Positions 1 to 7,557 of a DNA stretch of 18,656 nt are shown here, piece after piece; within the stretch, counting starts at the first letter, position 1; every line of letters begins with the position of its first letter. This stretch comes from Bacteroidales bacterium (GTDB lineage: Bacteria > Bacteroidota > Bacteroidia > Bacteroidales > UBA10428). The position numbers and the translations under genes are program-made. A model generated the notes under the pieces. It was not told the origin of the DNA and did no database searches. It saw only the letters and a program-made list of their open reading frames with translations. The stretch spans positions 1 through 18,656 of the forward strand of contig DAOUOU010000029.1 in assembly GCA_030626465.1 (NCBI GenBank), given 5' to 3'.

Positions 1-133
1 AACCACAAAGCTGATGGCTCATGATGAGAAAAACGAGTGTAATATTGGCGATATAGTCAAAATTATGGAAACTCGTCCGCTCAGTAAAAACAAATGTTGG
101 AGATTAATTGAAATTATTGATAGAGCTAAATAG
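1..133 (+). CDS. rpsQ: 30S ribosomal protein S17, C-terminal part (inverted fragment)
   Basis: Reading from base 2, the plus strand encodes the last 43 residues of ribosomal protein S17, beginning TTKLMAHDEKNE and including the conserved stretch GDIVKIMETRPLS before a TAG stop at 131-133. S17 is a primary 16S rRNA binding protein of the small subunit. The first 40 residues of the same protein are encoded on the opposite strand at 396-515. Joined through two missing codons, the parts give 85 residues, the normal length for this family in Bacteroidota. The fragment has no start of its own and lies two bases before rplN, the usual gene order. It is therefore the correct continuation of rpsQ placed in the wrong orientation, most likely by an assembly or amplification chimera. 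Confidence 0.9.
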   Translation, partial: TTKLMAHDEKNECNIGDIVKIMETRPLSKNKCWRLIEIIDRAK

Positions 134-135
134 TC

Positions 136-402
136 ATGATACAACAAGAATCCAGAATGGCGGTAGCCGATAATAGTGGAGCCAAAGAAGTACTATGTAT
201 TAGGGTGCTTGGAGGCACACGTAAGAAATATGCCTCGGTAGGCGATAAAGTCGTGGTGACCGTGAAAAGTGCCCTGCCTTCAGGAGATATAAAGAAGGGT
301 ACAGTAAGCAAGGCTATTGTCGTGCGTACAAAAAAAGAAATACGTCGTACAGACGGGTCATACATCAGGTTTGATGATAATGCAGTTGTTCTGCTCACAA
401 AC
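136..402 (+). CDS. rplN: 50S ribosomal protein L14, truncated at C-terminus (inverted fragment)
   Basis: The ATG at 136 opens a frame matching ribosomal protein L14 from residue 1 to about residue 89, with the family hallmarks DNSGAKE near the start, RVLGGT, RTKKEIRR and DGSYIRFDDNA. L14 binds 23S rRNA near the subunit interface. The usual protein is about 121 residues, so roughly the last 32 are missing: after VVLLTN the frame reads Leu-Pro and stops at 409-411, in sequence that belongs to rpsQ on the other strand. It follows the rpsQ C-terminal fragment by two bases, as expected for rpsQ-rplN, but both are reversed relative to the other ribosomal genes here. The truncation coincides with the inversion joint and probably does not reflect a real mutation. 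Confidence 0.9.
396..402. other. Inversion joint with 7-base microhomology
   Basis: At cacaaac (396-402) the plus-strand reading of rplN (codons for Thr88-Asn89) and the minus-strand reading of rpsQ (Phe39-Val40, ttt gtg) both fit their families. Immediately to the left only rplN fits, and immediately to the right only rpsQ. The seven bases can therefore belong to either partner, as expected when a strand folds back and primes on a short inverted repeat. The normal sequence can be inferred to carry gtttgtg in rpsQ and cacaaac in rplN as inverted copies about 400 bases apart. Confidence 0.8.
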
Positions 403-515
403 TTACCGTAAATAGAATGCTTAACTTTTCTCTTTACGGCTATTACAATGGATTTTTCCATTTTGTTGCTGACAACAACGCCTGTACGCTCTTTTCTTAG
501 ATTCCTGGTTTCCAT
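396..515 (-). CDS. rpsQ: 30S ribosomal protein S17, N-terminal part
   Basis: The minus-strand frame from the ATG at 513-515 encodes residues 1-40 of S17, with the typical RNLRKERTGVVVS start and the KVKHSIYGKFV segment of the OB-fold. It begins nine bases after the rpmC stop, in the normal L29-S17 order and orientation. After Val40 the frame runs on to base 126 as a nonsense extension read through the inverted rplN and rpsQ fragments; those extra residues match nothing and should not be annotated. The missing C-terminal half is present on the plus strand at 1-133. The intact protein should have 85 residues. Confidence 0.9.
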
Positions 516-524
516 TGATTACTA

Positions 525-731
525 TTAATCGTTACTTATTTCAGATAATTTTTTCTGTTGCAAAACAGTTAATAATCTAGCAATATTTCTTCGTGTATCC
601 TTTATTCTAAGTGGATTATCAAGAGGTGATATCGCATGATTCAACTTCTGCTTTATCAAAAGATTTCTTTCGTTTTCTATTCTTTCTTTAAGCTCTTTTA
701 CCGTAAGCTCACGTAATTCCGTTGCCTTCAT
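525..731 (-). CDS. rpmC: 50S ribosomal protein L29
   Basis: This 68-residue protein is a two-helix L29 of the large subunit, which sits near the polypeptide exit tunnel where it helps dock the ribosome-associated chaperone. The N-terminal MKATELRELTVKELKERI and the RLLTVL stretch near the C-terminus are characteristic. Its start is 12 bases after the rplP stop and its stop is nine bases before the rpsQ start, so it is part of the same transcript. The length is normal for the family. Position between L16 and S17 confirms the call, which would be less certain on sequence alone because L29 is short and variable. Confidence 0.95.
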   Translation of the reverse strand: MKATELRELTVKELKERIENERNLLIKQKLNHAISPLDNPLRIKDTRRNIARLLTVLQQKKLSEISND

Positions 732-743
732 TCAATGCCTGTT

Positions 744-1166
744 TTAGTTTTCGATGTAATCACGACGCACAATAAATTTTGTTGTGATGGGCAGCTTTTG
801 CGCTCCCAGACGTAATGCCTCCTTAGCTACCTCCAGAGGAACACCTTCTGCTTCCAATATGATGCGTCCTGGCGTAACCGGTACAACAAAACCTTCCGGG
901 GCACCTTTTCCTTTACCCATTCGTACCTCAGCTGGTTTCTTAGTAATGGGCTTGTCAGGGAAAATCCTGATCCATATCTGTCCTTCCCTCTTCATGTGTC
1001 TGGTTACAGCCTGACGCGCAGCCTCAATCTGGCGCCCCGTAATCCAGGAGGTTCCTAATGATTTAATACCGAAGGATCCAAAAGACAATTGATTTCCTCT
1101 TTGTGCATTTCCTTTCATCCGTCCTTTTTGTCTTTTCCTGTATTTAGTTTTCTTTGGTTGTAACAT
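744..1166 (-). CDS. rplP: 50S ribosomal protein L16
   Basis: At 140 residues this is a full-length L16, which organises the A-site region of the 23S rRNA and is needed for peptidyl-tRNA positioning. The N-terminus MLQPKKTKYRKRQKGRMKG is the canonical family start, followed by GKGKGAPEGFVVPVTPG, the conserved basic loop that reaches toward the tRNA. The central part contains the TRHMKREGQIWIRIFPDKP segment. It lies 31 bases downstream of rpsC and 12 bases upstream of rpmC, as in the usual S3-L16-L29 order. No unusual feature is seen. Confidence 0.97.
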   Translation of the reverse strand: MLQPKKTKYRKRQKGRMKGNAQRGNQLSFGSFGIKSLGTSWITGRQIEAARQAVTRHMKREGQIWIRIFPDKPITKKPAEVRMGKGKGAPEGFVVPVTPGRIILEAEGVPLEVAKEALRLGAQKLPITTKFIVRRDYIEN

Positions 1167-1197
1167 CTTTCAATAAATTATCTAATAGAAAAATCAT

Positions 1198-1902
1198 TTA
1201 TCTCCTTCTTTTTTTAAAATTCCCTTTAGGCTTTACCCCTCCTTTTGTGGCTCCAATATTTGGAGAAAGGTCAATTTTACCATATATCTCGCCTTTACAT
1301 ATCCATACCTTAATGCCTATTACCCCAACCTTTGTATGTGCTTCAGCTATTGCATAATCAATATTGGAACGTAAAGTATGCAGAGGAGTCCTTCCTTCTT
1401 TATACATTTCTGATCTAGCCATCTCTGCCCCGCCCAGGCGTCCTGAAATCAAAACCTTTATACCTTCGGCTCCCATTCTCATTGTTGAAGCAATTGCCAT
1501 TTTGATTGCACGTCGATAGGATATACGACCTTCAACCTGACGAGCAATATTGTTTGCCACAATTGTTGCGTCCAATTCAGGCCTTTTTACTTCAAAAATA
1601 TTTATCTGTACTTCCTTATTCGTAATCTTTTTAAGCTCTTCTTTAAGTTTGTCAACTTCTTGTCCTCCTTTCCCAATAATTATCCCTGGTCTGGCAGTAT
1701 TAACCGTTACAGTAATGAGTTTAAGTGTTCTTTCTATAACAATTTTGGAGATACTCGCCTTTGCAAGACGAGCATTCAGATAATTTCGTATACGTTCGTC
1801 TTCTACAATCTTATCCGCATAGTTTTTCCCGCCATACCAGTTTGAATCCCAACCTTTAATGATTCCTAACCTATTGCTAATCGGATTTACTTTTTGTCCC
1901 AT
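1198..1902 (-). CDS. rpsC: 30S ribosomal protein S3
   Basis: This 234-residue protein is ribosomal protein S3, which forms part of the mRNA entry channel of the small subunit. The MGQKVNPISNRLGI start is canonical. A type II KH domain follows, with the GXXG loop visible as GKGG at about residues 77-80, then the C-terminal S3 domain with RAIKMA, GAEGIKVLISGRLGGAEMAR and the YGKIDLSPN segment. The C-terminus is a basic tail. The gene starts four bases after the rplV stop, suggesting translational coupling. The length is normal. Confidence 0.97.
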   Translation of the reverse strand: MGQKVNPISNRLGIIKGWDSNWYGGKNYADKIVEDERIRNYLNARLAKASISKIVIERTLKLITVTVNTARPGIIIGKGGQEVDKLKEELKKITNKEVQINIFEVKRPELDATIVANNIARQVEGRISYRRAIKMAIASTMRMGAEGIKVLISGRLGGAEMARSEMYKEGRTPLHTLRSNIDYAIAEAHTKVGVIGIKVWICKGEIYGKIDLSPNIGATKGGVKPKGNFKKRRR

Positions 1903-1906
1903 TAAA

Positions 1907-2353
1907 TTATTTTGTTTGAGTAACGTTATCTTTTTTATTTACTTTTTCTTCAACCTGATCATTCAGATTACCCAGAATTACGGTAACATGATTTGATCTT
2001 TTTCTAATTCTATATGCTCTGCCTTGTGGTGCCGGTCGAATTCTTTTAAGAGTTCTTGACTGATTAACAAATATCTCTTTCACTATTAATTTGCTATCCT
2101 CTAGCCGAACATTCTCATTCTTGGTTTGCCAGTTTGCTACAGCTGAAAGCACCAGCTTTTCAAGCCTTTTTGATGCTTCTTTTGAATTATACTTAAGTTT
2201 GTCAAGTGCATTATTTACTTCATTACCACGGATCATATCTGCAACAAGTCTCATCTTACGAGGCGATGTCGGGCAATTTCTTAATACTGCTGAATAGGTA
2301 TTTTTCTTTTGCTCTTTTATTTCTTCGGCTCTATTTCTTTTTCTTGCTCCCAT
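1907..2353 (-). CDS. rplV: 50S ribosomal protein L22
   Basis: L22 spans the large subunit and its beta-hairpin lines the polypeptide exit tunnel. The core is clear: NCPTSPRKMRLVADMIRG near residue 26, then LVLSAVANW, and the tunnel hairpin region TLKRIRPAPQGRAYRIRKRS followed by HVTVIL. At 148 residues it is longer than the minimal 110-residue family form because of a basic N-terminal extension starting MGARKRNRAEE, common in Bacteroidota, and a charged C-terminal tail (about residues 128-148). The hairpin carries no obvious insertion or deletion of the kind linked to macrolide resistance. Confidence 0.96.
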   Translation of the reverse strand: MGARKRNRAEEIKEQKKNTYSAVLRNCPTSPRKMRLVADMIRGNEVNNALDKLKYNSKEASKRLEKLVLSAVANWQTKNENVRLEDSKLIVKEIFVNQSRTLKRIRPAPQGRAYRIRKRSNHVTVILGNLNDQVEEKVNKKDNVTQTK

Positions 2354-2388
2354 TTTAAATTTCTTTAATACTTAAAGATTGAGTAAGA

Positions 2389-2655
2389 TTACTTTTGCCT
2401 ACCACCATGACCTCTGAAAATTCTGGTAGGTGCAAACTCTCCAAGTTTATGACCAACCATATTTTCGGTGATATAAACAGGAATAAACTTGTTGCCGTTA
2501 TGAACAGCAATGGTATGCCCTACAAAATCTGGAGAAATCATGGATCGGCGCGACCAGGTTTTGAGAACCTGTTTTTTATTTGCCTGGTTCATATCTGAAA
2601 TTCTTTTCTCCAGTTTATAGTCGATAAAGGGTCCTTTTTTTATTGAGCGACTCAT
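2389..2655 (-). CDS. rpsS: 30S ribosomal protein S19
   Basis: This 88-residue protein is S19, which sits in the head of the small subunit with S13 and contacts the A-site finger. The MSRSIKKGPFID start is diagnostic, and the C-terminal half has TWSRRSMISPDFVGHTIAVHNG and the terminal GHKLGEFAPTRIFRGHG. It begins six bases after the rplB stop and is followed by a 35-base gap before rplV, one of the larger gaps in this operon. The length is normal for the family. Confidence 0.97.
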   Translation of the reverse strand: MSRSIKKGPFIDYKLEKRISDMNQANKKQVLKTWSRRSMISPDFVGHTIAVHNGNKFIPVYITENMVGHKLGEFAPTRIFRGHGGRQK

Positions 2656-2661
2656 ACGTTC

Positions 2662-3492
2662 CTAATTATTTGATTTTCTTTTTTCAACTATATACTTATC
2701 TGATGCCTTATTCCTGGATCGTGTTTTGTATCCTTTTGCAGGTATTCCTTTTCTTGATCTTGGATGACCTCCTGATGCACGTCCTTCACCCCCACCCATT
2801 GGATGATCAACAGGGTTCATAGCAACTCCACGCACTCTTGGACGACGGCCCAGCCATCTTTTTCTTCCTGCTTTGCCAGAACGTTCGATCTGGTGATCAG
2901 AATTAGATACAGTACCAACAGTAGCTTTACAGGTAGTAAGAATCATTCTTGATTCACCTGAAGGAAGTTTAACAATCGCATATTTACCATCCCGTGAAGT
3001 AAGTTGTGCATATGATCCGGCACTTCGGGCAAGTACTCCCCCTTGTCCGGGATGAAGCTCTATGTTATGAACCAATGTCCCCAGAGGAATCTCCCCAAGG
3101 ATAAGAGCATTCCCAACTTCAGGGGCAATCCCCTGTCCGGATCGTATTTTTTGTCCGACTGTTAATCCATTAGGAGCAATAATATACCTCTTCTCTCCAT
3201 CGGCGTAAATAAGCAAAGCTATCCTTGCAGTGCGATTCGGGTCGTATTCGATGGAATGCACAATAGCTTCTGTACCATCTTTGTCTCTTGTGAAATCAAT
3301 AACTCTGTATCTTTTTTTATGTCCTCCTCCCATATAACGCATGGTCATCTTACCTGAGCTATTTCTCCCACCCGTTTTTTTAAGTGGTTTTAATAATGAC
3401 TTTTCAGGAGATGATTTAGTAATCTCATCAAAATTACTTACTATCTTATGTCTCTGACCTGGTGTTACAGGTTTTAATTTTCTAATTGCCAT
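2662..3492 (-). CDS. rplB: 50S ribosomal protein L2
   Basis: L2 is a primary 23S rRNA binding protein needed for subunit association and peptidyl transferase activity. The 276-residue sequence has the family length. It contains an N-terminal OB-like domain with YMGGGHKKRYRVIDF, the central SH3-like domain with NIELHPGQGG and RSAGSYAQL, and the C-terminal signature RGVAMNPVDHPMGGGEGR, whose conserved histidine lies near the peptidyl transferase centre. It ends with the basic GYKTRSRNKAS tail. It starts five bases after the rplW stop. Confidence 0.98.
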   Translation of the reverse strand: MAIRKLKPVTPGQRHKIVSNFDEITKSSPEKSLLKPLKKTGGRNSSGKMTMRYMGGGHKKRYRVIDFTRDKDGTEAIVHSIEYDPNRTARIALLIYADGEKRYIIAPNGLTVGQKIRSGQGIAPEVGNALILGEIPLGTLVHNIELHPGQGGVLARSAGSYAQLTSRDGKYAIVKLPSGESRMILTTCKATVGTVSNSDHQIERSGKAGRKRWLGRRPRVRGVAMNPVDHPMGGGEGRASGGHPRSRKGIPAKGYKTRSRNKASDKYIVEKRKSNN

Positions 3493-3497
3493 ATTGA

Positions 3498-3797
3498 TTA
3501 GATATTGCTATAAAAATCAATCGTATCGCCTTCTGCTAATGTTACAATCGCTTTTTTAAAAGATTTACTGCGTCCTTTGATTATGCCGGTACGCGTATAG
3601 CGCGATTTGCTTTTGCCAGCGTAAATCATAGTATTAACTGATACTACATTTACACCATACATCTCTTCAACTGCCTGCTTGATCTGAATCTTGTTGGCCT
3701 TTTTGCTGACAACAAACCCAAATCGGTTCATCTCTTCTCCCTGGGCAGTCATTTTTTCAGTTACTATGGGCTTTAATAAAATATCCATTACATCCAC
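3498..3797 (-). CDS. rplW: 50S ribosomal protein L23
   Basis: L23 is at the tunnel exit and provides the docking site for trigger factor and the signal recognition particle. This 99-residue form begins MDVMDILLKPIVTEKMTAQGE, and the VTEKMT box is the usual recognition feature. It continues with RFGFVVSKKANKIQIKQAVEEMYGVNV, the conserved core, and a basic loop with KSKSRYTRTGIIKGR. It starts six bases after rplD. A separate later ATG at residue 4 is possible, but the given start keeps normal spacing to rplD. Confidence 0.96.
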   Translation of the reverse strand: MDVMDILLKPIVTEKMTAQGEEMNRFGFVVSKKANKIQIKQAVEEMYGVNVVSVNTMIYAGKSKSRYTRTGIIKGRSKSFKKAIVTLAEGDTIDFYSNI

Positions 3798-3803
3798 ATA
3801 TTT

Positions 3804-4430
3804 CTATTTGTCATCTTTTTGCAAGGAATTTAAGGAACTTTCAACGAATATAAGATTTGATGCATTCATAATTTCATAAGTGCTTAACTCAGAAACTGTT
3901 AAGACTTTTGATCCTTGTAGATTTCGAGACGACAAATACATATTTTTATTTGGTTCGTTAAGCACCACAAGCGATTTTTTCTCGCTTATTTTCAAGTTGT
4001 TAAGAAATTTGAGATATTCTTTTGTTTTTGGTGCTTCAAGTTTAAAATCTTCAACAACCACAATTGCTTGTGATTTGGCTTTATAGCTAAGTGCTGATTT
4101 TCGTGCAAGTTGCTTGACTTTTTTATTAAGCTTAAAGCTATGGTCGCGTGGTAGTGGACCAAAAGTTCTGCCTCCGCCTCTGAAAATAGGAGATTTGATA
4201 CTTCCTGCACGAGCAGTACCTGTCCCTTTTTGTCTTTTGATTTTGCGTGTACTGCCACGTATTTCACTTCTCTCTTTTGTTTTATGAGTTCCTTGCCTGT
4301 TATTAGCCATGAACTGTTTTACATCGAGGTAAATAGCATGATCATTGGGTTCCACACCAAAAATCGATTTTTTCAGTTTGACTTTTTTGCCGGTATCTTC
4401 ACCTGCAATACTTAATACAGCTACTTCCAT
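3804..4430 (-). CDS. rplD: 50S ribosomal protein L4
   Basis: L4 binds 23S rRNA domain I and sends a long loop into the exit tunnel opposite L22. In this 208-residue protein the loop is visible as RGSTRKIKRQKGTGTARAGS followed by the RGGGRTFGPLPRDHS segment. The C-terminal globular part ends in a short acidic and polar tail. Its ATG overlaps the rplC stop in the arrangement TAATG at 4428-4432, so translation is probably coupled to L3. In gammaproteobacteria L4 also represses its own operon, but nothing in this window tests that here. Confidence 0.96.
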   Translation of the reverse strand: MEVAVLSIAGEDTGKKVKLKKSIFGVEPNDHAIYLDVKQFMANNRQGTHKTKERSEIRGSTRKIKRQKGTGTARAGSIKSPIFRGGGRTFGPLPRDHSFKLNKKVKQLARKSALSYKAKSQAIVVVEDFKLEAPKTKEYLKFLNNLKISEKKSLVVLNEPNKNMYLSSRNLQGSKVLTVSELSTYEIMNASNLIFVESSLNSLQKDDK

Positions 4431-5047
4431 TATTTTTCAATTATTACATAAGAACCATTTGATCCAGGCACAGATCCTTTGAGCATCAATAAATTTTGCT
4501 CCGGAACGATTTTAACCACTCGAAGGTTAATGGTTTTTACTGTTTTACCTCCCTGACGACCTGCCATCCTCATTCCTTTAAAAACTCTGGATGGATAAGA
4601 TGATGCTCCCAATGAACCTGGTGCCCGACTACGGTTATGCTGGCCGTGAGTTGCGTCATTAACTCCTCTAAAACCATGTCTTTTCACTACTCCCTGAAAG
4701 CCTTTACCTTTTGAATCGGCTTTTACATCAAGCCAAACATCATCATGGAAATAGTCAACAGTTATTACATCACCAGGTTTCCAATCCTTAACAAACCCTT
4801 TTAATTCGATAACCTTCTTTTTAGGTGTTGTGTTTGCTTTCTTAAAATGACCAAGCATGGCCTTAGATGTATTCTTTTCCTTTTTCTCATCATAGGCTAA
4901 TTGTACAGCATTATAACCATCGGTTTCTTTGCGTTTGATCTGGGTAACAACACAAGGTCCTACTTCCAGAACCGTGCATGGTATATTATTGCCGCTCTCA
5001 TCGAAAACGGAAGTCATACCTACTTTTTTTCCTATTAATCCCGGCAT
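4430..5047 (-). CDS. rplC: 50S ribosomal protein L3
   Basis: L3 is an early assembly protein of the large subunit whose extended loop reaches the peptidyl transferase centre. This 205-residue sequence starts MPGLIGKKVGMTSVFDESG and has the loop region ATHGQHNRSRAPGSLGASSY followed by VFKGMRMAGRQGG, the family signature. The gene lies 19 bases downstream of rpsJ, and its stop overlaps the rplD start by one base. Length and motifs are ordinary. Confidence 0.97.
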   Translation of the reverse strand: MPGLIGKKVGMTSVFDESGNNIPCTVLEVGPCVVTQIKRKETDGYNAVQLAYDEKKEKNTSKAMLGHFKKANTTPKKKVIELKGFVKDWKPGDVITVDYFHDDVWLDVKADSKGKGFQGVVKRHGFRGVNDATHGQHNRSRAPGSLGASSYPSRVFKGMRMAGRQGGKTVKTINLRVVKIVPEQNLLMLKGSVPGSNGSYVIIEK

Positions 5048-5066
5048 TGCTTCTTATTTTAAGCTT

Positions 5067-5372
5067 TTAAACTTTAATCTCAACTTCTACCCCACTCGGC
5101 AGTTCAAGCTTCATTAGTGCATCTATAGTCTTGGGCGTCGAACTATATATGTCAAGCAAACGCTTGAAAGATGACAGTTGAAACTGCTCTCTTGATTTTT
5201 TATTTACAAATGGTGATCGAAGTACAGTAAATACTCTCTTATGAGTTGGCAGAGGTATTGGTCCGCTAACCACAGCACCAGTTGATTTAACTGTCTTTAC
5301 GATCTTTTCGGCAGACTTGTCAACCAGGTTATGATCGTATGATTTTAGCTTTATTCTAATTTTCTGACTCAT
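5067..5372 (-). CDS. rpsJ: 30S ribosomal protein S10
   Basis: This 101-residue protein is S10, a small-subunit head protein that in Escherichia coli also serves as NusE in transcription antitermination. Characteristic segments are RIKLKSYDHNLVDKSAEKIV near the N-terminus, then GPIPLPTHKRVFTVLRSPFV and REQFQLSSFKRLLDIY. It follows fusA directly with a 16-base gap. In most bacteria tuf stands between fusA and rpsJ. Its absence joins the str and S10 operons into one run, an arrangement typical of Bacteroidota. Confidence 0.97.
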   Translation of the reverse strand: MSQKIRIKLKSYDHNLVDKSAEKIVKTVKSTGAVVSGPIPLPTHKRVFTVLRSPFVNKKSREQFQLSSFKRLLDIYSSTPKTIDALMKLELPSGVEVEIKV

Positions 5373-5388
5373 TATTATCTTCTATGAT

Positions 5389-7497
5389 TTATACAGAGGC
5401 TTTTAATCCTTTTATTTTTTCAATTATTTCTGTCGCAATATTTTCAGGTACTTCTTCGTAATGAGAAAACTCCATTGTTGATGTAGCACGCCCTGAAGTT
5501 AATGTTCTTAGTACAGTTACATATCCGAATTTCTCAGCAAGAGGAACCTTTGCCTTAATGACTCGTGCTCCTGCTTTTGTTTCCATGCCCTCGACCTGTC
5601 CCCTTCGTCGATTGAAATCAGTAATAACATCTCCCATATATTCTTCAGGTGTTACTACTTCGGCAGACATGATAGGTTCCAGAAGAATTGATTTGGCTTT
5701 CTTTAAACCATTTCTCAAAGCTTGCTTGGCACAAATTTCAAACGACAGGGAATCTGAATCAACCCGGTGATAAGAACCATCTTTAAGCACAACCTTCAGA
5801 TTATCCATAGGATATCCGGCCAGAACCCCATTACGCATGGCCTCCTTAAAACCTTTTTCAACAGACGGAATAAACTCCCTTGGAATATTTCCACTTTTGA
5901 TCTCATTAACAAATTGCAGTCCTTTATAATCTTTATCAGCGGGAGAGAACACAACTGATATATCTGCAAACTTCCCTTTACCGCCTGTTTGTTTTTTAAA
6001 TATTTCGCGGTGTTCTACCACCGTTGTGATTGATTCCTTATAAGAAACCTGTGGTGTGCCCACGTTGCAATCGATACTAAGCTCCCTTTTCATCCTGTCA
6101 ATCAGTATTTCAAGATGAAGTTCCCCCATTCCCGAAATAACTGTCTGTCCGGAGTCGTTATCAACTGTAACCTTAAAAGTTGGATCTTCTTCAGCCAGTT
6201 TATTCAATGCGCCTGAGAGCTTATCAATGTCGGCCTGAGTTTTGGGTTCAATTGCTATGCCAATAACAGGTTCAGGAAAAGTCATCGATTCCAGAGATAT
6301 CTGGAATTTAACATTGCACAAGGTATCTCCTGTAATGAGATCTTTAAAGCCTACTCCTGCACAAATGTCACCGGCTTCTATTTTTTCTTTCGGATTCTGC
6401 TTGTTGGCATGCATCTGGTATAAGCGGTTAATCCTCTCTTTCTTTCGTGTTCGCGGGTTAAATACCACATCACCCGCCTTGAGTGTTCCCGAATATACCC
6501 TGATAAATACAAGTCGCCCTACAAATGGATCAGTAGCAATTTTAAATACCAGAGCTGCTAGTGGTTGATCGGGTTCGGGCTCACGTGAAATTTCCTCTTC
6601 ATTCTTGGGATTGATACCTTTCACGGCTCCAATATCGAGAGGACTTGGAAGCAAGGCGGCAATTGCATCAAGCAACCGTTGTATTCCTTTATTCTTGAAT
6701 GCAGATCCACACATCACAGGAACAATGGTACGATTTATTACGGCCTTGCGAGTAACTGCCATGAATTCTTCAATTGTTATTGATTCACGATCTTCAAAAA
6801 ATCGCTCAAACAAATCATCATCGGTCTCACAAACCGCTTCAATTAATTTTTCCCTCCATTCCTCCACAGTGTCAACCATCTCCTCAGGAATATCAATATA
6901 ATCATATTTTACTCCATAGGTCTCGTCCTCTTTCCATACAATGGCCCTTCTTTCAATTAGATCGACAATGCCTTTAAAATTATCCTCAGAACCTATAGGC
7001 AATTGCATTGGAACCGGACGGGCTCCAAACTTCTCTTGTATTTGATTTACCACACCAAAAAAATCAGCACCTTTCCTATCCATTTTGTTAACAAATGCAA
7101 TGCGGGGAACATTGTATTTATCGGCCTGCCTCCAAACGGTTTCTGATTGTGGTTCTACACCCCCAACGGCGCAGAATATTGCAATAACACCATCGAGCAC
7201 ACGTAATGAACGTTCAACTTCAACAGTAAAATCGACATGACCAGGTGTATCTATTATGTTGATTTTGTATTCCTGATTGTTGTATTGCCAAAAACATGTA
7301 GTAGAGGCTGAAGTAATGGTAATCCCTCTTTCCTGTTCCTGAACCATCCAATCCATTGTAGCGGCACCATCATGAACCTCACCAATACGATGAGTTATCC
7401 CGGTATAAAAGAGGATTCTCTCGGTGGTGGTAGTCTTACCGGCATCGATGTGTGCCATTATGCCTATATTCCTCGTATATTGTAGGCTCGAATTCAT
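5389..7497 (-). CDS. fusA: Translation elongation factor G
   Basis: EF-G is the GTPase that drives translocation of tRNA and mRNA and, with ribosome recycling factor, splits ribosomes. The 702-residue length is normal. The GTPase motifs are intact: P-loop AHIDAGKT at residues 15-22, switch I RGITI at 57-61, DTPGH at 83-87 and NKMD at 137-140. Later domains follow, with the domain II region near residue 310, GMGELHLEI in domain III and the domain IV-V segments RRGQVEGME and TSGRATSTMEFSHYEEVP. This is the canonical ribosomal-operon copy, between rpsG (60-base gap) and rpsJ. Confidence 0.98.
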   Translation of the reverse strand: MNSSLQYTRNIGIMAHIDAGKTTTTERILFYTGITHRIGEVHDGAATMDWMVQEQERGITITSASTTCFWQYNNQEYKINIIDTPGHVDFTVEVERSLRVLDGVIAIFCAVGGVEPQSETVWRQADKYNVPRIAFVNKMDRKGADFFGVVNQIQEKFGARPVPMQLPIGSEDNFKGIVDLIERRAIVWKEDETYGVKYDYIDIPEEMVDTVEEWREKLIEAVCETDDDLFERFFEDRESITIEEFMAVTRKAVINRTIVPVMCGSAFKNKGIQRLLDAIAALLPSPLDIGAVKGINPKNEEEISREPEPDQPLAALVFKIATDPFVGRLVFIRVYSGTLKAGDVVFNPRTRKKERINRLYQMHANKQNPKEKIEAGDICAGVGFKDLITGDTLCNVKFQISLESMTFPEPVIGIAIEPKTQADIDKLSGALNKLAEEDPTFKVTVDNDSGQTVISGMGELHLEILIDRMKRELSIDCNVGTPQVSYKESITTVVEHREIFKKQTGGKGKFADISVVFSPADKDYKGLQFVNEIKSGNIPREFIPSVEKGFKEAMRNGVLAGYPMDNLKVVLKDGSYHRVDSDSLSFEICAKQALRNGLKKAKSILLEPIMSAEVVTPEEYMGDVITDFNRRRGQVEGMETKAGARVIKAKVPLAEKFGYVTVLRTLTSGRATSTMEFSHYEEVPENIATEIIEKIKGLKASV

Positions 7498-7557
7498 TTA
7501 AAATACTAATTATCAGCTAGCAACTATATTTAATATCCCTCATGTCAAAAAACCTCA

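Noticed and set aside
126..515. A 129-residue minus-strand frame beginning with S17 and continuing to base 126
   Set aside because: Only the first 40 residues belong to S17. The rest is the antisense of rplN and rpsQ fragments created by the inversion, so it is not a real fusion protein.
1154..1783. Plus-strand frames opposite rpsC and similar antisense frames across the ribosomal, fusA and cox genes
   Set aside because: They are shadows of well-supported minus-strand genes, with no family resemblance or plausible starts.
5372..5389. Loss of tuf between fusA and rpsJ as an unusual deletion
   Set aside because: The joined str-S10 arrangement without tuf is normal for Bacteroidota, with tuf located elsewhere.
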